From Microbacterium sp. MYb54 (GTDB lineage Bacteria; Actinomycetota; Actinomycetes; Actinomycetales; Microbacteriaceae): a stretch of DNA of 64,000 bases. Made by a program: the position numbers and the translations under genes. Below the pieces are notes generated by a model that had not been told where the DNA came from, did no database searches, and saw only the letters and a program-made list of their open reading frames with translations. This document shows positions 9,578 through 17,912 of this stretch, in pieces (within the stretch, counting starts at the first letter, position 1; each line of letters starts with the position of its first letter). The stretch lies in contig NZ_PCPA01000003.1 in the NCBI RefSeq assembly GCF_002979515.1, positions 1 to 64,000 on the forward strand. The letters run 5' to 3'.

Positions 9578-10279
9578 ATGACCGATCTGATCGACACCAC
9601 GGAGATGTATCTCCGCACCATCCTCGAGCTCGAGGAAGAGAACATCGTGCCGCTGCGTGCGCGTATCTCCGAGCGTCTCGGTCATTCCGGGCCGACCGTC
9701 TCGCAGACCGTCGGCCGCATGGAGCGTGACGGTCTCGTCATCGTCTCGGAGGATCGCACGCTCGAGCTCACCGAGGCCGGGCGTCGCAAGGCTGTCGACG
9801 TGATGCGCAAGCACCGTCTCGCCGAGCGTCTGCTCTCCGACGTGATCGGGCTCGACTGGGCGTTCGTGCACGAAGAGGCATGCCGCTGGGAGCACGTGAT
9901 GAGCGAGCAGGTGGAGCGCCGCCTGGTCGAACTGCTCGGGCACCCGACGGAGTCGCCCTATGGCAACCCCATTCCCGGGCTCGACCAGCTCGGCGACGTG
10001 CCCGCTCGTACGTTCGATGAAGGCGTCATCGGTCTCGTCCAGCGACTGAACGCGGCGGGCGAACCCGTCGAGGGGACCGTGCGTCGTCTCGCCGAGCCGG
10101 CGCAGGTCGACCCCGAGCTGCTCGAGCAGCTCCGCGACGCCGGAGTGGTTCCGGGTGCGCATGGCGACTTCCGCTTCAGCGAGGGCTACGTCCTCATCCA
10201 GATGGACGGCAAAGAGGATGGGCTTGAGCTCCCCGTAGAGCTGGCGTCGCATATCTTCCTGGTTGGTGAACCGGCCTGA
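9578..10279 (+). CDS. dtxR: Iron-dependent regulator of the DtxR/IdeR family
   Basis: A 233-residue metalloregulator with winged helix (1-73), dimerisation/metal domain (74-140) and C-terminal SH3-like domain. The metal ligands known from DtxR are at the same residue numbers: M10, H79, E83, H98, C102, E105 and H106. Cys102 points to iron rather than the manganese-type MntR. GGAGGG 8 bases upstream supports the start. The targets (siderophore and iron uptake genes) are not in this window. Confidence 0.92.
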   Translation: MTDLIDTTEMYLRTILELEEENIVPLRARISERLGHSGPTVSQTVGRMERDGLVIVSEDRTLELTEAGRRKAVDVMRKHRLAERLLSDVIGLDWAFVHEEACRWEHVMSEQVERRLVELLGHPTESPYGNPIPGLDQLGDVPARTFDEGVIGLVQRLNAAGEPVEGTVRRLAEPAQVDPELLEQLRDAGVVPGAHGDFRFSEGYVLIQMDGKEDGLELPVELASHIFLVGEPA

Positions 10280-10374
10280 TCCGGCCTGAAATCCGGGTCT
10301 GACACCGGTGCGGAGGTGCGCGGTCGCGAGCTTCTGCGGCGATTGTCAGTTTCCTGGGGTGACATGATCGTTAT

Positions 10375-10560
10375 CTTCCGGTAACCTCGGTCAGGTCGCC
10401 AGCGAAGAAGCCCGCTGGAGATGAACCCGCGAAGATTTGCCTTCCAGGCTCGTCGTCTTCACGGCAGGAACGCACAAAGTACCCGAGCTACATTCGTGCC
10501 ACGAGAGCAGAGTGCCGACGAGCCAGCGCTACCCGAACAGCGCGAGGGCCCAGGAGGACC
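10375..10560 (+). promoter_or_regulatory. Structured leader of the M23 peptidase gene
   Basis: The 286 bp between dtxR and the peptidase start hold no convincing gene. The leader contains CCAGCG (10399-10404) that can pair with CGCTGG (10413-10418), and a second CCAGCG (10523-10528) that could pair with the same CGCTGG instead. CTCGTCG (10449-10455) can pair with CGACGAG (10516-10522). Mutually exclusive pairings before a cell-wall hydrolase are typical of a riboswitch. The c-di-AMP (ydaO) class is known upstream of such genes in actinobacteria, but its diagnostic GGGGTGAATCC-like core was not found here. Confidence 0.4.
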
Positions 10561-10565
10561 AAGTT

Positions 10566-11378
10566 TTGGCCGCAGACATCGAACAGCCCGCGAAGAAGAC
10601 ATCTGAAGACCGAGTACCCGCCCGCCGAGTAGGCGCGCGTATGAGTGCTCGAAAGGCTGTCAAGCCACTCCGATCCATTGCCATCTTCGGGGCCGTCGGT
10701 GCATTGGTCGCCGGAATCGCTCTGCCTGCTTTTGCCTCGTCGAAGCCGAGCGAAGCAGCCCCCACGACGGTGCAGCAGCTCGCAGCGGTCGACGCGCAGT
10801 CGCTCGTCGTCGCCTCGCAGGCCACCGCAGCACCGCTCGCTCGCGGCACGTTCAGCGCGACGACTCCCGAGGAGATCGCGAAGAAGAAGGCAGAAGAGGC
10901 GGCCGCCGCTGCTGCCAGCACCGCGACAGCTTCCACCTCCTCCCGGTTCAACACTGCCGGATACGCGCTGACATCTCCGGGCTCCGGCGAGGTGCGCTAC
11001 CCGTTGCCGATGGGCTCGTGGAACGTCAGCCGCACGGTGGGCGGTGGGCACAACGGTGCCGACATGCTCGCCCCGGCCGGTACGCCGATCTACGCGGCCG
11101 CCGGCGGAGTCGTCCGCGCCTCTGCAGAGAGCATCGGCGGCTACGGTGTTGCCGTGATGCTCGACAGCGTCGTCGGTGGTCAGCGAGTGCAGACCACCTA
11201 TGGTCACATGCTCTACAACTCGCGACAGGTGCAGACCGGTCAGACCGTCTCGGCGGGACAGTTGATCGGCTACGTCGGCAGCACCGGCCGCTCGACCGCC
11301 AACCACCTGCACTTCGAGGTCTGGATCAACGGCGGGCTCGTCGAGCCCATGTCGTGGCTCTCGGTCAACGCCGGCTGA
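10566..11378 (+). CDS. Secreted M23 family metallopeptidase
   Basis: A 270-residue cell-wall endopeptidase. AGGAGG at 10552-10557 stands 8 bases before TTG 10566, which decides the start; an internal ATG at 10641 would shorten it by 25 residues. A hydrophobic signal segment (SIAIFGAVGALVAGIALPAFA) ends in ASS, so export or anchoring is expected. A low-complexity Ala/Lys/Thr linker follows. The LytM domain occupies the last 120 residues, with zinc ligands in HNGAD and HLHFE and a YGHM motif. It likely cuts peptidoglycan cross-bridges. The upstream leader suggests riboswitch-like control. Confidence 0.88.
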   Translation: MAADIEQPAKKTSEDRVPARRVGARMSARKAVKPLRSIAIFGAVGALVAGIALPAFASSKPSEAAPTTVQQLAAVDAQSLVVASQATAAPLARGTFSATTPEEIAKKKAEEAAAAAASTATASTSSRFNTAGYALTSPGSGEVRYPLPMGSWNVSRTVGGGHNGADMLAPAGTPIYAAAGGVVRASAESIGGYGVAVMLDSVVGGQRVQTTYGHMLYNSRQVQTGQTVSAGQLIGYVGSTGRSTANHLHFEVWINGGLVEPMSWLSVNAG

Positions 11379-11475
11379 TCTTCGGACACGCCTCTTTCCA
11401 TTCATCTGCTGTTTCGCCTTGCACACAGCGTGATGGGTTAGCCTGAACCCGTTGTCGTACAGGTGGGAGAGGCTG

Positions 11476-11586
11476 ATGGAGCGAATACCGAGCATCCGAA
11501 CCATGGATGCCCTCGGTCGTCACGTCCTTCTGCATAGCCCGCAGGGATGCCACGGCGTTGCCGTGCGCGAAAGGCGCTGTCTTTAG
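11476..11586 (+). CDS. Possible 36-residue small protein or leader peptide
   Basis: An ORF beginning MERIPSIRTMDALGRHV and ending ERRCL, with GGGAGAGG just upstream of ATG 11476. Its stop codon falls in the loop of a strong intrinsic terminator. A TAGCCT hexamer at 11439-11444 may be the -10 of a transcript of about 150 bases. It could be a real small protein, an attenuator peptide for the HNH gene 100 bp further on, or a small RNA with a chance reading frame. No homologue is recognised. Confidence 0.35.
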   Translation: MERIPSIRTMDALGRHVLLHSPQGCHGVAVRERRCL

Positions 11587-11602
11587 ACGGCGCCTTTTTT
11601 CG
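11570..11602 (+). terminator. Intrinsic terminator inside the small ORF
   Basis: AAAGGCGCTGTC pairs with GACGGCGCCTTT around a TTTA loop (12 pairs, one G-T), followed by a run of T. This is the only textbook rho-independent terminator with a T tract in the left 12 kb. The stop codon of the 36-codon ORF lies in its loop. Confidence 0.85.
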
Positions 11603-11687
11603 TCCCCGCGATCGCTCTGCCTCCTGCACGACCTCGTGTGAGTCGAGAGTGCCGGGAAGCCGTCCCGGCGGATCGAGAGGATGACGA

Positions 11688-12185
11688 ATGCGCACACTGG
11701 TCCTGAATGCCGGATACGAGCCGCTCGCGATCGTGTCGTTCAAGCGAGCCTTGGTGCTCGTGATGAATGACAAGGCGACCGTGATCGAACGCATGGAAGA
11801 AGACCCCGTCTGGGGCACCCATGGCGTCTACGATCGCCCGGCGGTGATAATCCTGGCCCGGTACGTCCGGGTGCCGACGAGCAGGCGTGCGCCGGTCACG
11901 CGTCGCGGTGTCCTCCGCCGAGACAATCACCGTTGCGGCTACTGCGGGAAGGCGGCATCCACGATCGATCATGTGCTGCCACGCTCGCGTGGGGGAGCGG
12001 ACTCCTGGGAAAATCTCGTCGCCTGCTGCCTGCGCTGCAACAACGTCAAGAGCAACCGCACTCCGCAGGAGATGCGCTGGCAGCTTCGGTTCACCCCGCG
12101 CCCTCCGCACGGGACTGCCTGGACCGTGCGCGGAACCGAACGCAGCGATCCGCGATGGGAGCCGTACCTCGCACTGGCAGCCTGA
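11688..12185 (+). CDS. HNH endonuclease family protein
   Basis: A 165-residue protein of the single-domain HNH type common in actinobacteria. The motif region reads CGYCG, then TIDHVLPRSRGG, then NLVACCLRCNNVKSNRTP: two Cys pairs that hold structural zinc and a DH..H active site. GAGAGGATGAC precedes ATG 11688. It is not next to restriction or phage genes, so a housekeeping role is more likely than homing, but the substrate is unknown. Confidence 0.85.
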   Translation: MRTLVLNAGYEPLAIVSFKRALVLVMNDKATVIERMEEDPVWGTHGVYDRPAVIILARYVRVPTSRRAPVTRRGVLRRDNHRCGYCGKAASTIDHVLPRSRGGADSWENLVACCLRCNNVKSNRTPQEMRWQLRFTPRPPHGTAWTVRGTERSDPRWEPYLALAA

Positions 12186-12243
12186 GACGTGCAGAAGGGG
12201 AGCCACCCTCCGGGCGGCTCCCCTTCTGCACGTCGTGCCCGCG
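12180..12243. repeat. 64-bp direct repeat, copy 1 (contains 19-bp hairpin)
   Basis: Identical to 12349-12412. It contains a perfect 19-bp inverted repeat (12186-12204 with 12216-12234, 11-base loop) that can serve as a terminator for the HNH gene. The last 8 bases equal the 3' end of the tRNA-Arg gene including its discriminator. Confidence 0.95.
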
Positions 12244-12348
12244 CTTCCGCCACCGGCCACTCCACGCGCCGCGACATCACGAGGCGAGGAACAGCCACCA
12301 CGCAGGGCGGCCCGCGGAGCCTCGGACCGGCGGGGCCCGCTGACGGGG

Positions 12349-12412
12349 GCCTGAGACGTGCAGAAGGGGAGCCACCCTCCGGGCGGCTCCCCTTCTGCAC
12401 GTCGTGCCCGCG
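12349..12412. repeat. 64-bp direct repeat, copy 2 (terminator of tRNA-Arg)
   Basis: Perfect copy of 12180-12243, offset by 169 bp. Its right end overlaps the last 8 bases of the minus-strand tRNA-Arg, so the hairpin (12355-12403) sits immediately after the mature tRNA end and is the natural terminator. The 106 bp between the copies hold nothing recognisable. Confidence 0.95.
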
Positions 12413-12477
12413 ACAGGATTCGAACCTGCGACCTGCCCTTTAGGAGAGGGCTGCTCTATCCCCTGAGCTACGAGGGC
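12405..12477 (-). tRNA. tRNA-Arg (anticodon CCT)
   Basis: A 73-base cloverleaf. The 5' acceptor strand GCCCTCG pairs with CGCGGGC except for one T-C mismatch. The D arm is GCTCAGGGGATAGAGC, the anticodon stem-loop CCCTCTCCTAAAGGG gives CCT (reads AGG), and the T arm is GCAGGTTCGAATCCTGT. CCA is not encoded. Confidence 0.95.
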
Positions 12478-12516
12478 GCGCATCCAGTCTAAGCGACCGG
12501 GCGCGCGCCGCCCGTC

Positions 12517-14703
12517 TCAGTCCTCTCCGCGCCGCCACAGCTTGGATGGCCACCAGATGGCCTTTCCGATGTCATACGTCAGGGCGGGAACCAGCAGCGA
12601 ACGGACGACGAACGTGTCCAGCAGCACCCCGAAGGCGACGATGAACGCCAGCTGCACGAGGAACAGGATCGGGATCACCGACAATGCGGCGAAGGTCGCG
12701 GCAAGGACGAGGCCTGCCGATGTGATGACCCCACCCGTGATCGACAGCCCCCGCAGTATCCCCTCTCTCGTGCCGTGAGCCTTCGACTCCTCGCGCACTC
12801 GCGTCATCAGGAAGATGTTGTAGTCGATGCCGAGTGCGACCAGGAACACGAACCCGAAGAGCGGAACGGCCGGGTCGGCACCCGGGAACGCGAAGATCCC
12901 GTTGAAGACGAGCGCCGACACTCCCATCGCCGTGCCGAAGGACAGCACCGTCGTCAGGATCAGCAGCACCGGCGCGAGGACGGAGCGCAGGAGCAGCATC
13001 AGGATGAACATGATCACGACGAGGATGACCGGGATGATGAGGTTCCGGTCGTGGATCGAGGCGTCGTTGGTGTCGATCGAGGTCGCGGTGACCCCGCCCA
13101 CGAGTGCATCCAGTCCGTCGAGTTCGCTGCGGAGGTCGCGCACGGTGGATGCCGCGGCATCCGAGTCTGCGGCATCGGTGAGCGTGCCCTGAAGGAGCAC
13201 GTCGCCATCGACCGTCGTCGGGTCGGGCACGGGCGTGCCGGGCGCGCCGACGGCGGTGATGCCGTCTGCGGTCACGGGAGCCGTGCCGCTGGGCGAGTCG
13301 GCGGCGGTGACCGAGACCGCATCGATGCCGTCGTTCGCGAGCAGGACGTCGGCGGCGTCCTGCAGCTCATCCTCGGCCACGACCACGTACACCGGGCTGC
13401 CGGATCCGCCGGGGAAGTGCTCGCCCAGCGCCACCTGACCGTCCCGCGCCTCGGAGGCGCCGAGCACCAGATCGGACTGCGGAATCCCGTCCGCATCGAG
13501 CTGGGTGATCCCCGCCGCTCCGACCAGGAGCACGAGGGTCGTGACGATCCAGATGGTCCGTGGGCGGCGCTTGATGAGGCCGGCGAGGCGCGCCCACAGC
13601 CCTGTCGTGCGCATACCGTGCTCGGAGGCGACGAGCTCCGGTTCGAAACGCGGACGTCGAGGCCAGAACACCGCGCGGCCGAAGAGCAGCAGCAGTGACG
13701 GGAGCAGGGTCAAAGCCGAGAGCATGGCGAACACGATGCCGATCGCCGCGACCGGGCCCAGGGTGCTGTTCGATTTCAGGTCGCTGAGCAGAAGGCACAG
13801 GAGCCCCGCGATCACCGTGCCGCCCGAGGCGACGATCGGCTCGACCGAGCCCTTCCAGGCCGAGAGGACCGCCGTGCCCTTGTCTTGCGAGACCCGCAGC
13901 TCCTCACGGAACCGAGCGACGAACAGCAGGGCGTAGTCGGTGGCGGCACCGATCACGAGGATGAAGAGGATGCCCTGCGTCTGGCCGCTGAGCAGCAGCA
14001 CCTCGAACTTCGCGAGCCACCACACCACGAGGAGAGCTACGCAGAGTGCGAAGAGGCTCGTCGAGAGCACGACGAGCGGCAGCAGGAACGAGCGGTAGAC
14101 GAGCACCAGGATGACCAGCACCGCGAGAAGCGCAACGCCGAGCAGCAGGCCGTCGATCCCAGCGAATCCGGCGACCAGGTCGGCGCTGAATCCGGCAGGT
14201 CCCGTGATGTAGACCGTGATCCCCTCAGGAACACCGGTGCGGAGCTCGTCTCCGAGTGCAGCGGTCGTGTCGGCGAGTTCGGCGTCGCTGTCGATCGGGA
14301 TGAAGGCCTGGACCGCTCGCCCGTCGTCGGAGGGGAGCGCGGGCGAGACGTCGTCACCGACACCTTCCACATCCGGGGCGGCGGCGACCGCATCCGAGAT
14401 CGCATCGAGCTGAGTCTGGGTGAGCTTCTCATCGGAGGTGAACACGGCGATGGCCGGGATCGAGTCGCTGTCGTTGAACTCGCCGAGCAGCTTCTGCACC
14501 TGGGTCGCGTCGGCGGATTCCGGCAGGTAGGTCGTCTGCTCGTTGGAGGAGACCTCGTCGACCTTGCCGAACAGCGGCCCGCCCAGCGACGCGCCCACCA
14601 GCCACACGAGGATCAGCGCCACAGGAAGAAGGACGCGGACCCAGGAGTGGCGCCGCGAACGTTCCCTGATGGGCGGAGTCGGCGTGGGGAGGGGGCGGGA
14701 CAT
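12517..14703 (-). CDS. MMPL/RND family transporter
   Basis: A 728-residue RND-superfamily membrane protein of the actinobacterial MMPL type. There is one N-terminal TM (VLLPVALILVWLVGASLGG), a large extracytoplasmic domain, a TM bundle, then the same arrangement repeated: 12 TM segments in two homologous halves. The start at 14703 (MSRPLPTPTP) has GAGAGGAA in front; the longer frame from 14748 would overlap crtEb. It is the last gene of the carotenoid operon, 32 bp after crtEb. Corynebacterium glutamicum also has an MmpL-type gene in its crt operon, so export or membrane placement of a carotenoid or lipid is a plausible inference. Confidence 0.85.
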   Translation of the reverse strand: MSRPLPTPTPPIRERSRRHSWVRVLLPVALILVWLVGASLGGPLFGKVDEVSSNEQTTYLPESADATQVQKLLGEFNDSDSIPAIAVFTSDEKLTQTQLDAISDAVAAAPDVEGVGDDVSPALPSDDGRAVQAFIPIDSDAELADTTAALGDELRTGVPEGITVYITGPAGFSADLVAGFAGIDGLLLGVALLAVLVILVLVYRSFLLPLVVLSTSLFALCVALLVVWWLAKFEVLLLSGQTQGILFILVIGAATDYALLFVARFREELRVSQDKGTAVLSAWKGSVEPIVASGGTVIAGLLCLLLSDLKSNSTLGPVAAIGIVFAMLSALTLLPSLLLLFGRAVFWPRRPRFEPELVASEHGMRTTGLWARLAGLIKRRPRTIWIVTTLVLLVGAAGITQLDADGIPQSDLVLGASEARDGQVALGEHFPGGSGSPVYVVVAEDELQDAADVLLANDGIDAVSVTAADSPSGTAPVTADGITAVGAPGTPVPDPTTVDGDVLLQGTLTDAADSDAAASTVRDLRSELDGLDALVGGVTATSIDTNDASIHDRNLIIPVILVVIMFILMLLLRSVLAPVLLILTTVLSFGTAMGVSALVFNGIFAFPGADPAVPLFGFVFLVALGIDYNIFLMTRVREESKAHGTREGILRGLSITGGVITSAGLVLAATFAALSVIPILFLVQLAFIVAFGVLLDTFVVRSLLVPALTYDIGKAIWWPSKLWRRGED

Positions 14704-14735
14704 CGGGTTCCTCTCGGGAAGAAGCGGTTCGGGAG

Positions 14736-15629
14736 TCAGGAGGTCCACGCGAGGATGAGGATCATCGTCGCGAGGAAACCGGCGAAGTAGTTCAGGGCGA
14801 TGAATCGTCGCCAGGCGCGGTTCGTGGATGCGGAGTTCTCATCCGTCACGTTCCACCAGGGGGCGGCGTTCACGAGGTACGGCACTGCGAGGGCCGCGGC
14901 GAGCGGGCCCGGCCACGGAGTCAGGAGCATCGCCGCTCCCGCGATGGCCCAGAGCGAGAGCGACAGACGTACAGTCGTCCGCGCTCCGATGACGGTTGCA
15001 ATCGAGGAGATCCCGGCTTCACGGTCGGGGCCGATGTCCTGCACGGCCCCGAAGGCATGAGCCGCCATGCCCCAGAGGAAGAAAGCGCCGAGTGTGAGGA
15101 CCGTGCCGGTCGTGACCGGCGCTCCGACCAGGGCGAGTCCTACGATCGCGGGGCTCACGAAATGGGTGCTCGAGGTGACGGAGTCGAGGAAGGGGCGTTC
15201 CTTGAACCGGAGGACGGGAGCGGAGTAGGCGATCACTGCGAAGACACTGACCGCCAGCCAGAACCAGGATGCCGGGTTGCCGACGATCACGAGATAGACG
15301 AGGAAGGGGACGTTCGTCGCCGCTGCCGCCCACAGCGTCGCCCGGTGGATGCGGGGAGCCAGGAGCGCGCCCTCGATCCCGCCCTTGCGCGGGTTCGCCA
15401 GATCGGAGGCGTAGTCGAAGACGTCGTTGATCCCGTACATCGCGAGGTTGTACGGGATGAGGAAGTACAGGGTGCCGATCACGAGCGTGATGTCGATCTC
15501 GCGCGTGCTGAGGAGGTACGCGGCGGCGAATGGGAAGGCGGTGTTGATCCAGCTGATCGGTCTCGACGACAACACGATCTGAGCGAGGTCGCGCCCGAGT
15601 GAGTGCGTCGGGGAGGAGGCGGCGCTCAT
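14736..15629 (-). CDS. crtEb: Lycopene elongase (UbiA-type prenyltransferase)
   Basis: A 297-residue polytopic membrane enzyme of the UbiA family. The prenyl-diphosphate/Mg motif NDVFDYASD (N68, D69, D72, D76) and the second Asp-rich loop (QDIGPDREAGI) are present. Position after crtYe/crtYf identifies it as the lycopene elongase that adds two C5 units to make C50 flavuxanthin. Its start overlaps the crtYf stop by 4 bases (ATGA). The N-terminal SSRPISWINTAFPFAAAY is typical of the family. Confidence 0.9.
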   Translation of the reverse strand: MSAASSPTHSLGRDLAQIVLSSRPISWINTAFPFAAAYLLSTREIDITLVIGTLYFLIPYNLAMYGINDVFDYASDLANPRKGGIEGALLAPRIHRATLWAAAATNVPFLVYLVIVGNPASWFWLAVSVFAVIAYSAPVLRFKERPFLDSVTSSTHFVSPAIVGLALVGAPVTTGTVLTLGAFFLWGMAAHAFGAVQDIGPDREAGISSIATVIGARTTVRLSLSLWAIAGAAMLLTPWPGPLAAALAVPYLVNAAPWWNVTDENSASTNRAWRRFIALNYFAGFLATMILILAWTS

Positions 15630-15967
15630 CCGAGGTCCTCGTCGTCGATGGATCGGCGATCACGCGCTCGCCGTGCGCGCATCGCCGTCCACACGGCCGG
15701 AAGCAGCAGCGCACCCGCGAGCGGATAGGCGAAGTCCTCGATCGGAGCCAGACCGATGTGCAGTCCGAGCAGCGGATCCTGCGCGTAGTGGAAGAGGCCA
15801 CTCGCGATCATCACGGTGTCGAATGCCGCGGTGAGCAGGAAGAGCACGAGCGCGGTCAGCAGTACTGCGCCGGGACGTGGTCCCTGTCGGCGTGATGCGA
15901 GCGCGAGCCCGACACCGCCCAGTACCGCGACGACGAGGAAACAGGCGGAGAGCTGGATGTACGTCAC
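15626..15967 (-). CDS. crtYf: C50 carotenoid cyclase subunit
   Basis: A 113-residue protein with three hydrophobic helices and the lycopene-cyclase-domain signature GLHIGLAPIEDFAYPLAGALLLP. Together with CrtYe it forms the heterodimeric cyclase that closes epsilon-type rings on C50 flavuxanthin (decaprenoxanthin in Corynebacterium). It overlaps crtYe and crtEb by 4 bases on either side. The ring type made (epsilon, gamma or beta) cannot be told from the sequence by eye. Confidence 0.88.
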   Translation of the reverse strand: MTYIQLSACFLVVAVLGGVGLALASRRQGPRPGAVLLTALVLFLLTAAFDTVMIASGLFHYAQDPLLGLHIGLAPIEDFAYPLAGALLLPAVWTAMRARRARDRRSIDDEDLG

Positions 15968-16311
15968 GGACGATCACCCTTCGTACGGTGCTGGTCACGG
16001 ACCCGGGAGAGGATACGCGCCGAGCCGGTGTAGATCACCATCGTGCACACCACGAGGAAGAGCAGGAACACCGGCTCCTCGAGCGGCAGCTCGGGCGCCA
16101 GCACGATTCCGGTCGCGATCGCGGCGTCACCGCGGAGGAAGATGCCGTTGGCGATGCCCGCGATGTCCCACACGAGGAAGAAGGCGAGACCGACGGCCGT
16201 CACGACCAGGGCCGACACCGCGTCACGCCAGAAGAAGAGGCGGAAACGCCAGTCCAGCAGCAGCATGCAGCCCAGTGACAGCAGGAGGGCGATCAGGTAG
16301 AGCGCGCCCAT
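15964..16311 (-). CDS. crtYe: C50 carotenoid cyclase subunit
   Basis: A 115-residue partner of CrtYf with three TM helices and the acidic signature APELPLEEPVFLLFLV. The start at 16311 (MGALYLIALL) shares one base with the crtI stop (TGATG), so the two are translationally coupled. Length and order match crtYe of the corynebacterial decaprenoxanthin cluster. Confidence 0.88.
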   Translation of the reverse strand: MGALYLIALLLSLGCMLLLDWRFRLFFWRDAVSALVVTAVGLAFFLVWDIAGIANGIFLRGDAAIATGIVLAPELPLEEPVFLLFLVVCTMVIYTGSARILSRVRDQHRTKGDRP

Positions 16312-17912
16312 CAGGACGTCTCCGTCCCGACAACCGACCGCGCGGGAACGGGAAGAGGGCCGGGGGAATGATCGCCGCGGATGCGCTTGAGGACGATCTC
16401 GGCGCTGATCAGACACATCGGAACCCCGACACCCGGCGCAGTCGTGGCGCCGGCGTAGAAGAGGCCTCGCACGCGCTTGGACGCGTTCTGCGCGCGGAAC
16501 ATGGCGCTCTGCGTGAGGATGTGTGCGGGCCCCAGCATTCCGCCCCGCCAGGAGCGGTAGTCGTCGCGGAAGTCCGCCGGTCCCTTCGTCTCTCGCACGA
16601 CGATGCGTTCGCGGAGGTCGGGGACTCCGGCCCAGGTCGAGATCTGGTCGATGGCGGCGTCGGCCGCACGCTCGATCTCGGGCGACCCCGCGCCATCGGA
16701 TCCGCCGTGGCCGAGAGCGACATCCGCCGGTACAGGGACGAGGACGAAGAGGTTCTCGTGGTCGGCCGGAGCGACATCGGGATCCGTCGCGCTCGGCCTG
16801 CACACGTAGGTCGATGCCGGGGCCGGGACAGACGGTGACGGCCCGAAGATCGCATCGAAGTTCGCGTCCCAGTCATCGGTGAAGAACAGGGAATGGTGCG
16901 GGAGCTCGGGGAGCGCCCCGCGAACCCCGAGCATCAGGAGCACACCGCCCGGGCCGCTGGTGCGCCGTGCCCACCAGGACTCCGGATAGGTCTGCAGAGA
17001 TCGAGGAAGAAGCGCCGTCTCGGTGTGGTGCAGGTCTGCTGCCGAGACCACTATGTCTGCGCTCTCGACGTGCGAGGTGCCTGAGCCGTCGACCCAGCCC
17101 ACACCCGTGACCCTCGTGTCGCCATCCGCGTCCTGGGTGCGGATGCCGGTCACATCGGCGCCGGTCACGATCCGAGCGCCCGCATCGAGGGCGAGCGCCT
17201 CGACCCGCTCGACCACGCGCCAGAAGCCGCCCTGCGGATAGCTGACGCCCTGATCGAGGTCGAGTGCGCTCATCAGGTGGTACATCGCCGGCGCGGTTCG
17301 CGGATCGGTGCCGAGGAACACCGCCGGATAGCCGAGGATCTGGCGCACGACCGGGTGCCGGAAGCGTCGTGCGGCGAAGGACTGAAGACGCGTGCCGAGC
17401 AGCGCGGCCAGACGCGGCAACGCCCGAAGAACCTCCGGGGCGAGGAGCGACCGTATCCGGGTGAACGGGTTGTAGAGGAAGTACTTCTGCGCCATCACGT
17501 CGGCGTGATGTGCGGAGTCGAGGTAGTTGTCGAGGGTTCGTGTGGAACCCGGCTCCAGGGACTCGAACATCTGGGTCACCCGATCCCGGCCGGCGGGAAC
17601 GGTCACCGAGTCGGCCGCGGCGTCTGCCCTCTTCGAAGCGCTGAACACGCGGTACCCGGGGTCGAGGCGCGTGAGGTCGAGCTGCTCTTCGGTCGTGGTG
17701 CCCATCATCGCGAAGAAGTGGTCGAAGACTTCGGGCATCAGGTACCAGGAGGGACCGGAGTCGAAGCGGAAACCGTCGCGCTCGATCGTTCCCGCCCGTC
17801 CGCCGACGCGGTCGTTCTTCTCGAGGACGACGACCTCGTGTCCGTCCCGCGCGAGCAGACCCGCAGTCGCGAGACCGGCGACGCCGGCGCCGATGACCAC
17901 AACCCGGCTCAT
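16311..17912 (-). CDS. crtI: Phytoene desaturase
   Basis: A 533-residue flavoprotein that converts phytoene to lycopene by four desaturations. The FAD-binding Rossmann fold is at the N-terminus (VVVIGAGVAGLATAGLLARD, then EKNDRVGGRAGT). The C-terminal CrtI signature reads LFYAGATTAPGVGVPMCLISAE. Length is normal for CrtI. It overlaps the crtB end by 4 bases and crtYe by 1. Confidence 0.95.
   Translation of the reverse strand: MSRVVVIGAGVAGLATAGLLARDGHEVVVLEKNDRVGGRAGTIERDGFRFDSGPSWYLMPEVFDHFFAMMGTTTEEQLDLTRLDPGYRVFSASKRADAAADSVTVPAGRDRVTQMFESLEPGSTRTLDNYLDSAHHADVMAQKYFLYNPFTRIRSLLAPEVLRALPRLAALLGTRLQSFAARRFRHPVVRQILGYPAVFLGTDPRTAPAMYHLMSALDLDQGVSYPQGGFWRVVERVEALALDAGARIVTGADVTGIRTQDADGDTRVTGVGWVDGSGTSHVESADIVVSAADLHHTETALLPRSLQTYPESWWARRTSGPGGVLLMLGVRGALPELPHHSLFFTDDWDANFDAIFGPSPSVPAPASTYVCRPSATDPDVAPADHENLFVLVPVPADVALGHGGSDGAGSPEIERAADAAIDQISTWAGVPDLRERIVVRETKGPADFRDDYRSWRGGMLGPAHILTQSAMFRAQNASKRVRGLFYAGATTAPGVGVPMCLISAEIVLKRIRGDHSPGPLPVPARSVVGTETS

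Noticed and set aside
10375..10560. Firm call of a c-di-AMP (ydaO/RF00379) riboswitch
   Set aside because: The expected conserved core words were not found by eye, so it is reported only as a structured leader with that class as a possibility.
12180..12412. CRISPR array or insertion-sequence ends
   Set aside because: Only two copies, each an internal hairpin ending at a tRNA, with a single 106-bp spacer, and no cas or transposase genes nearby.
14704..14748. MMPL start at 14748
   Set aside because: It would overlap the end of crtEb and adds 15 residues not typical of the family; ATG 14703 has a ribosome site.
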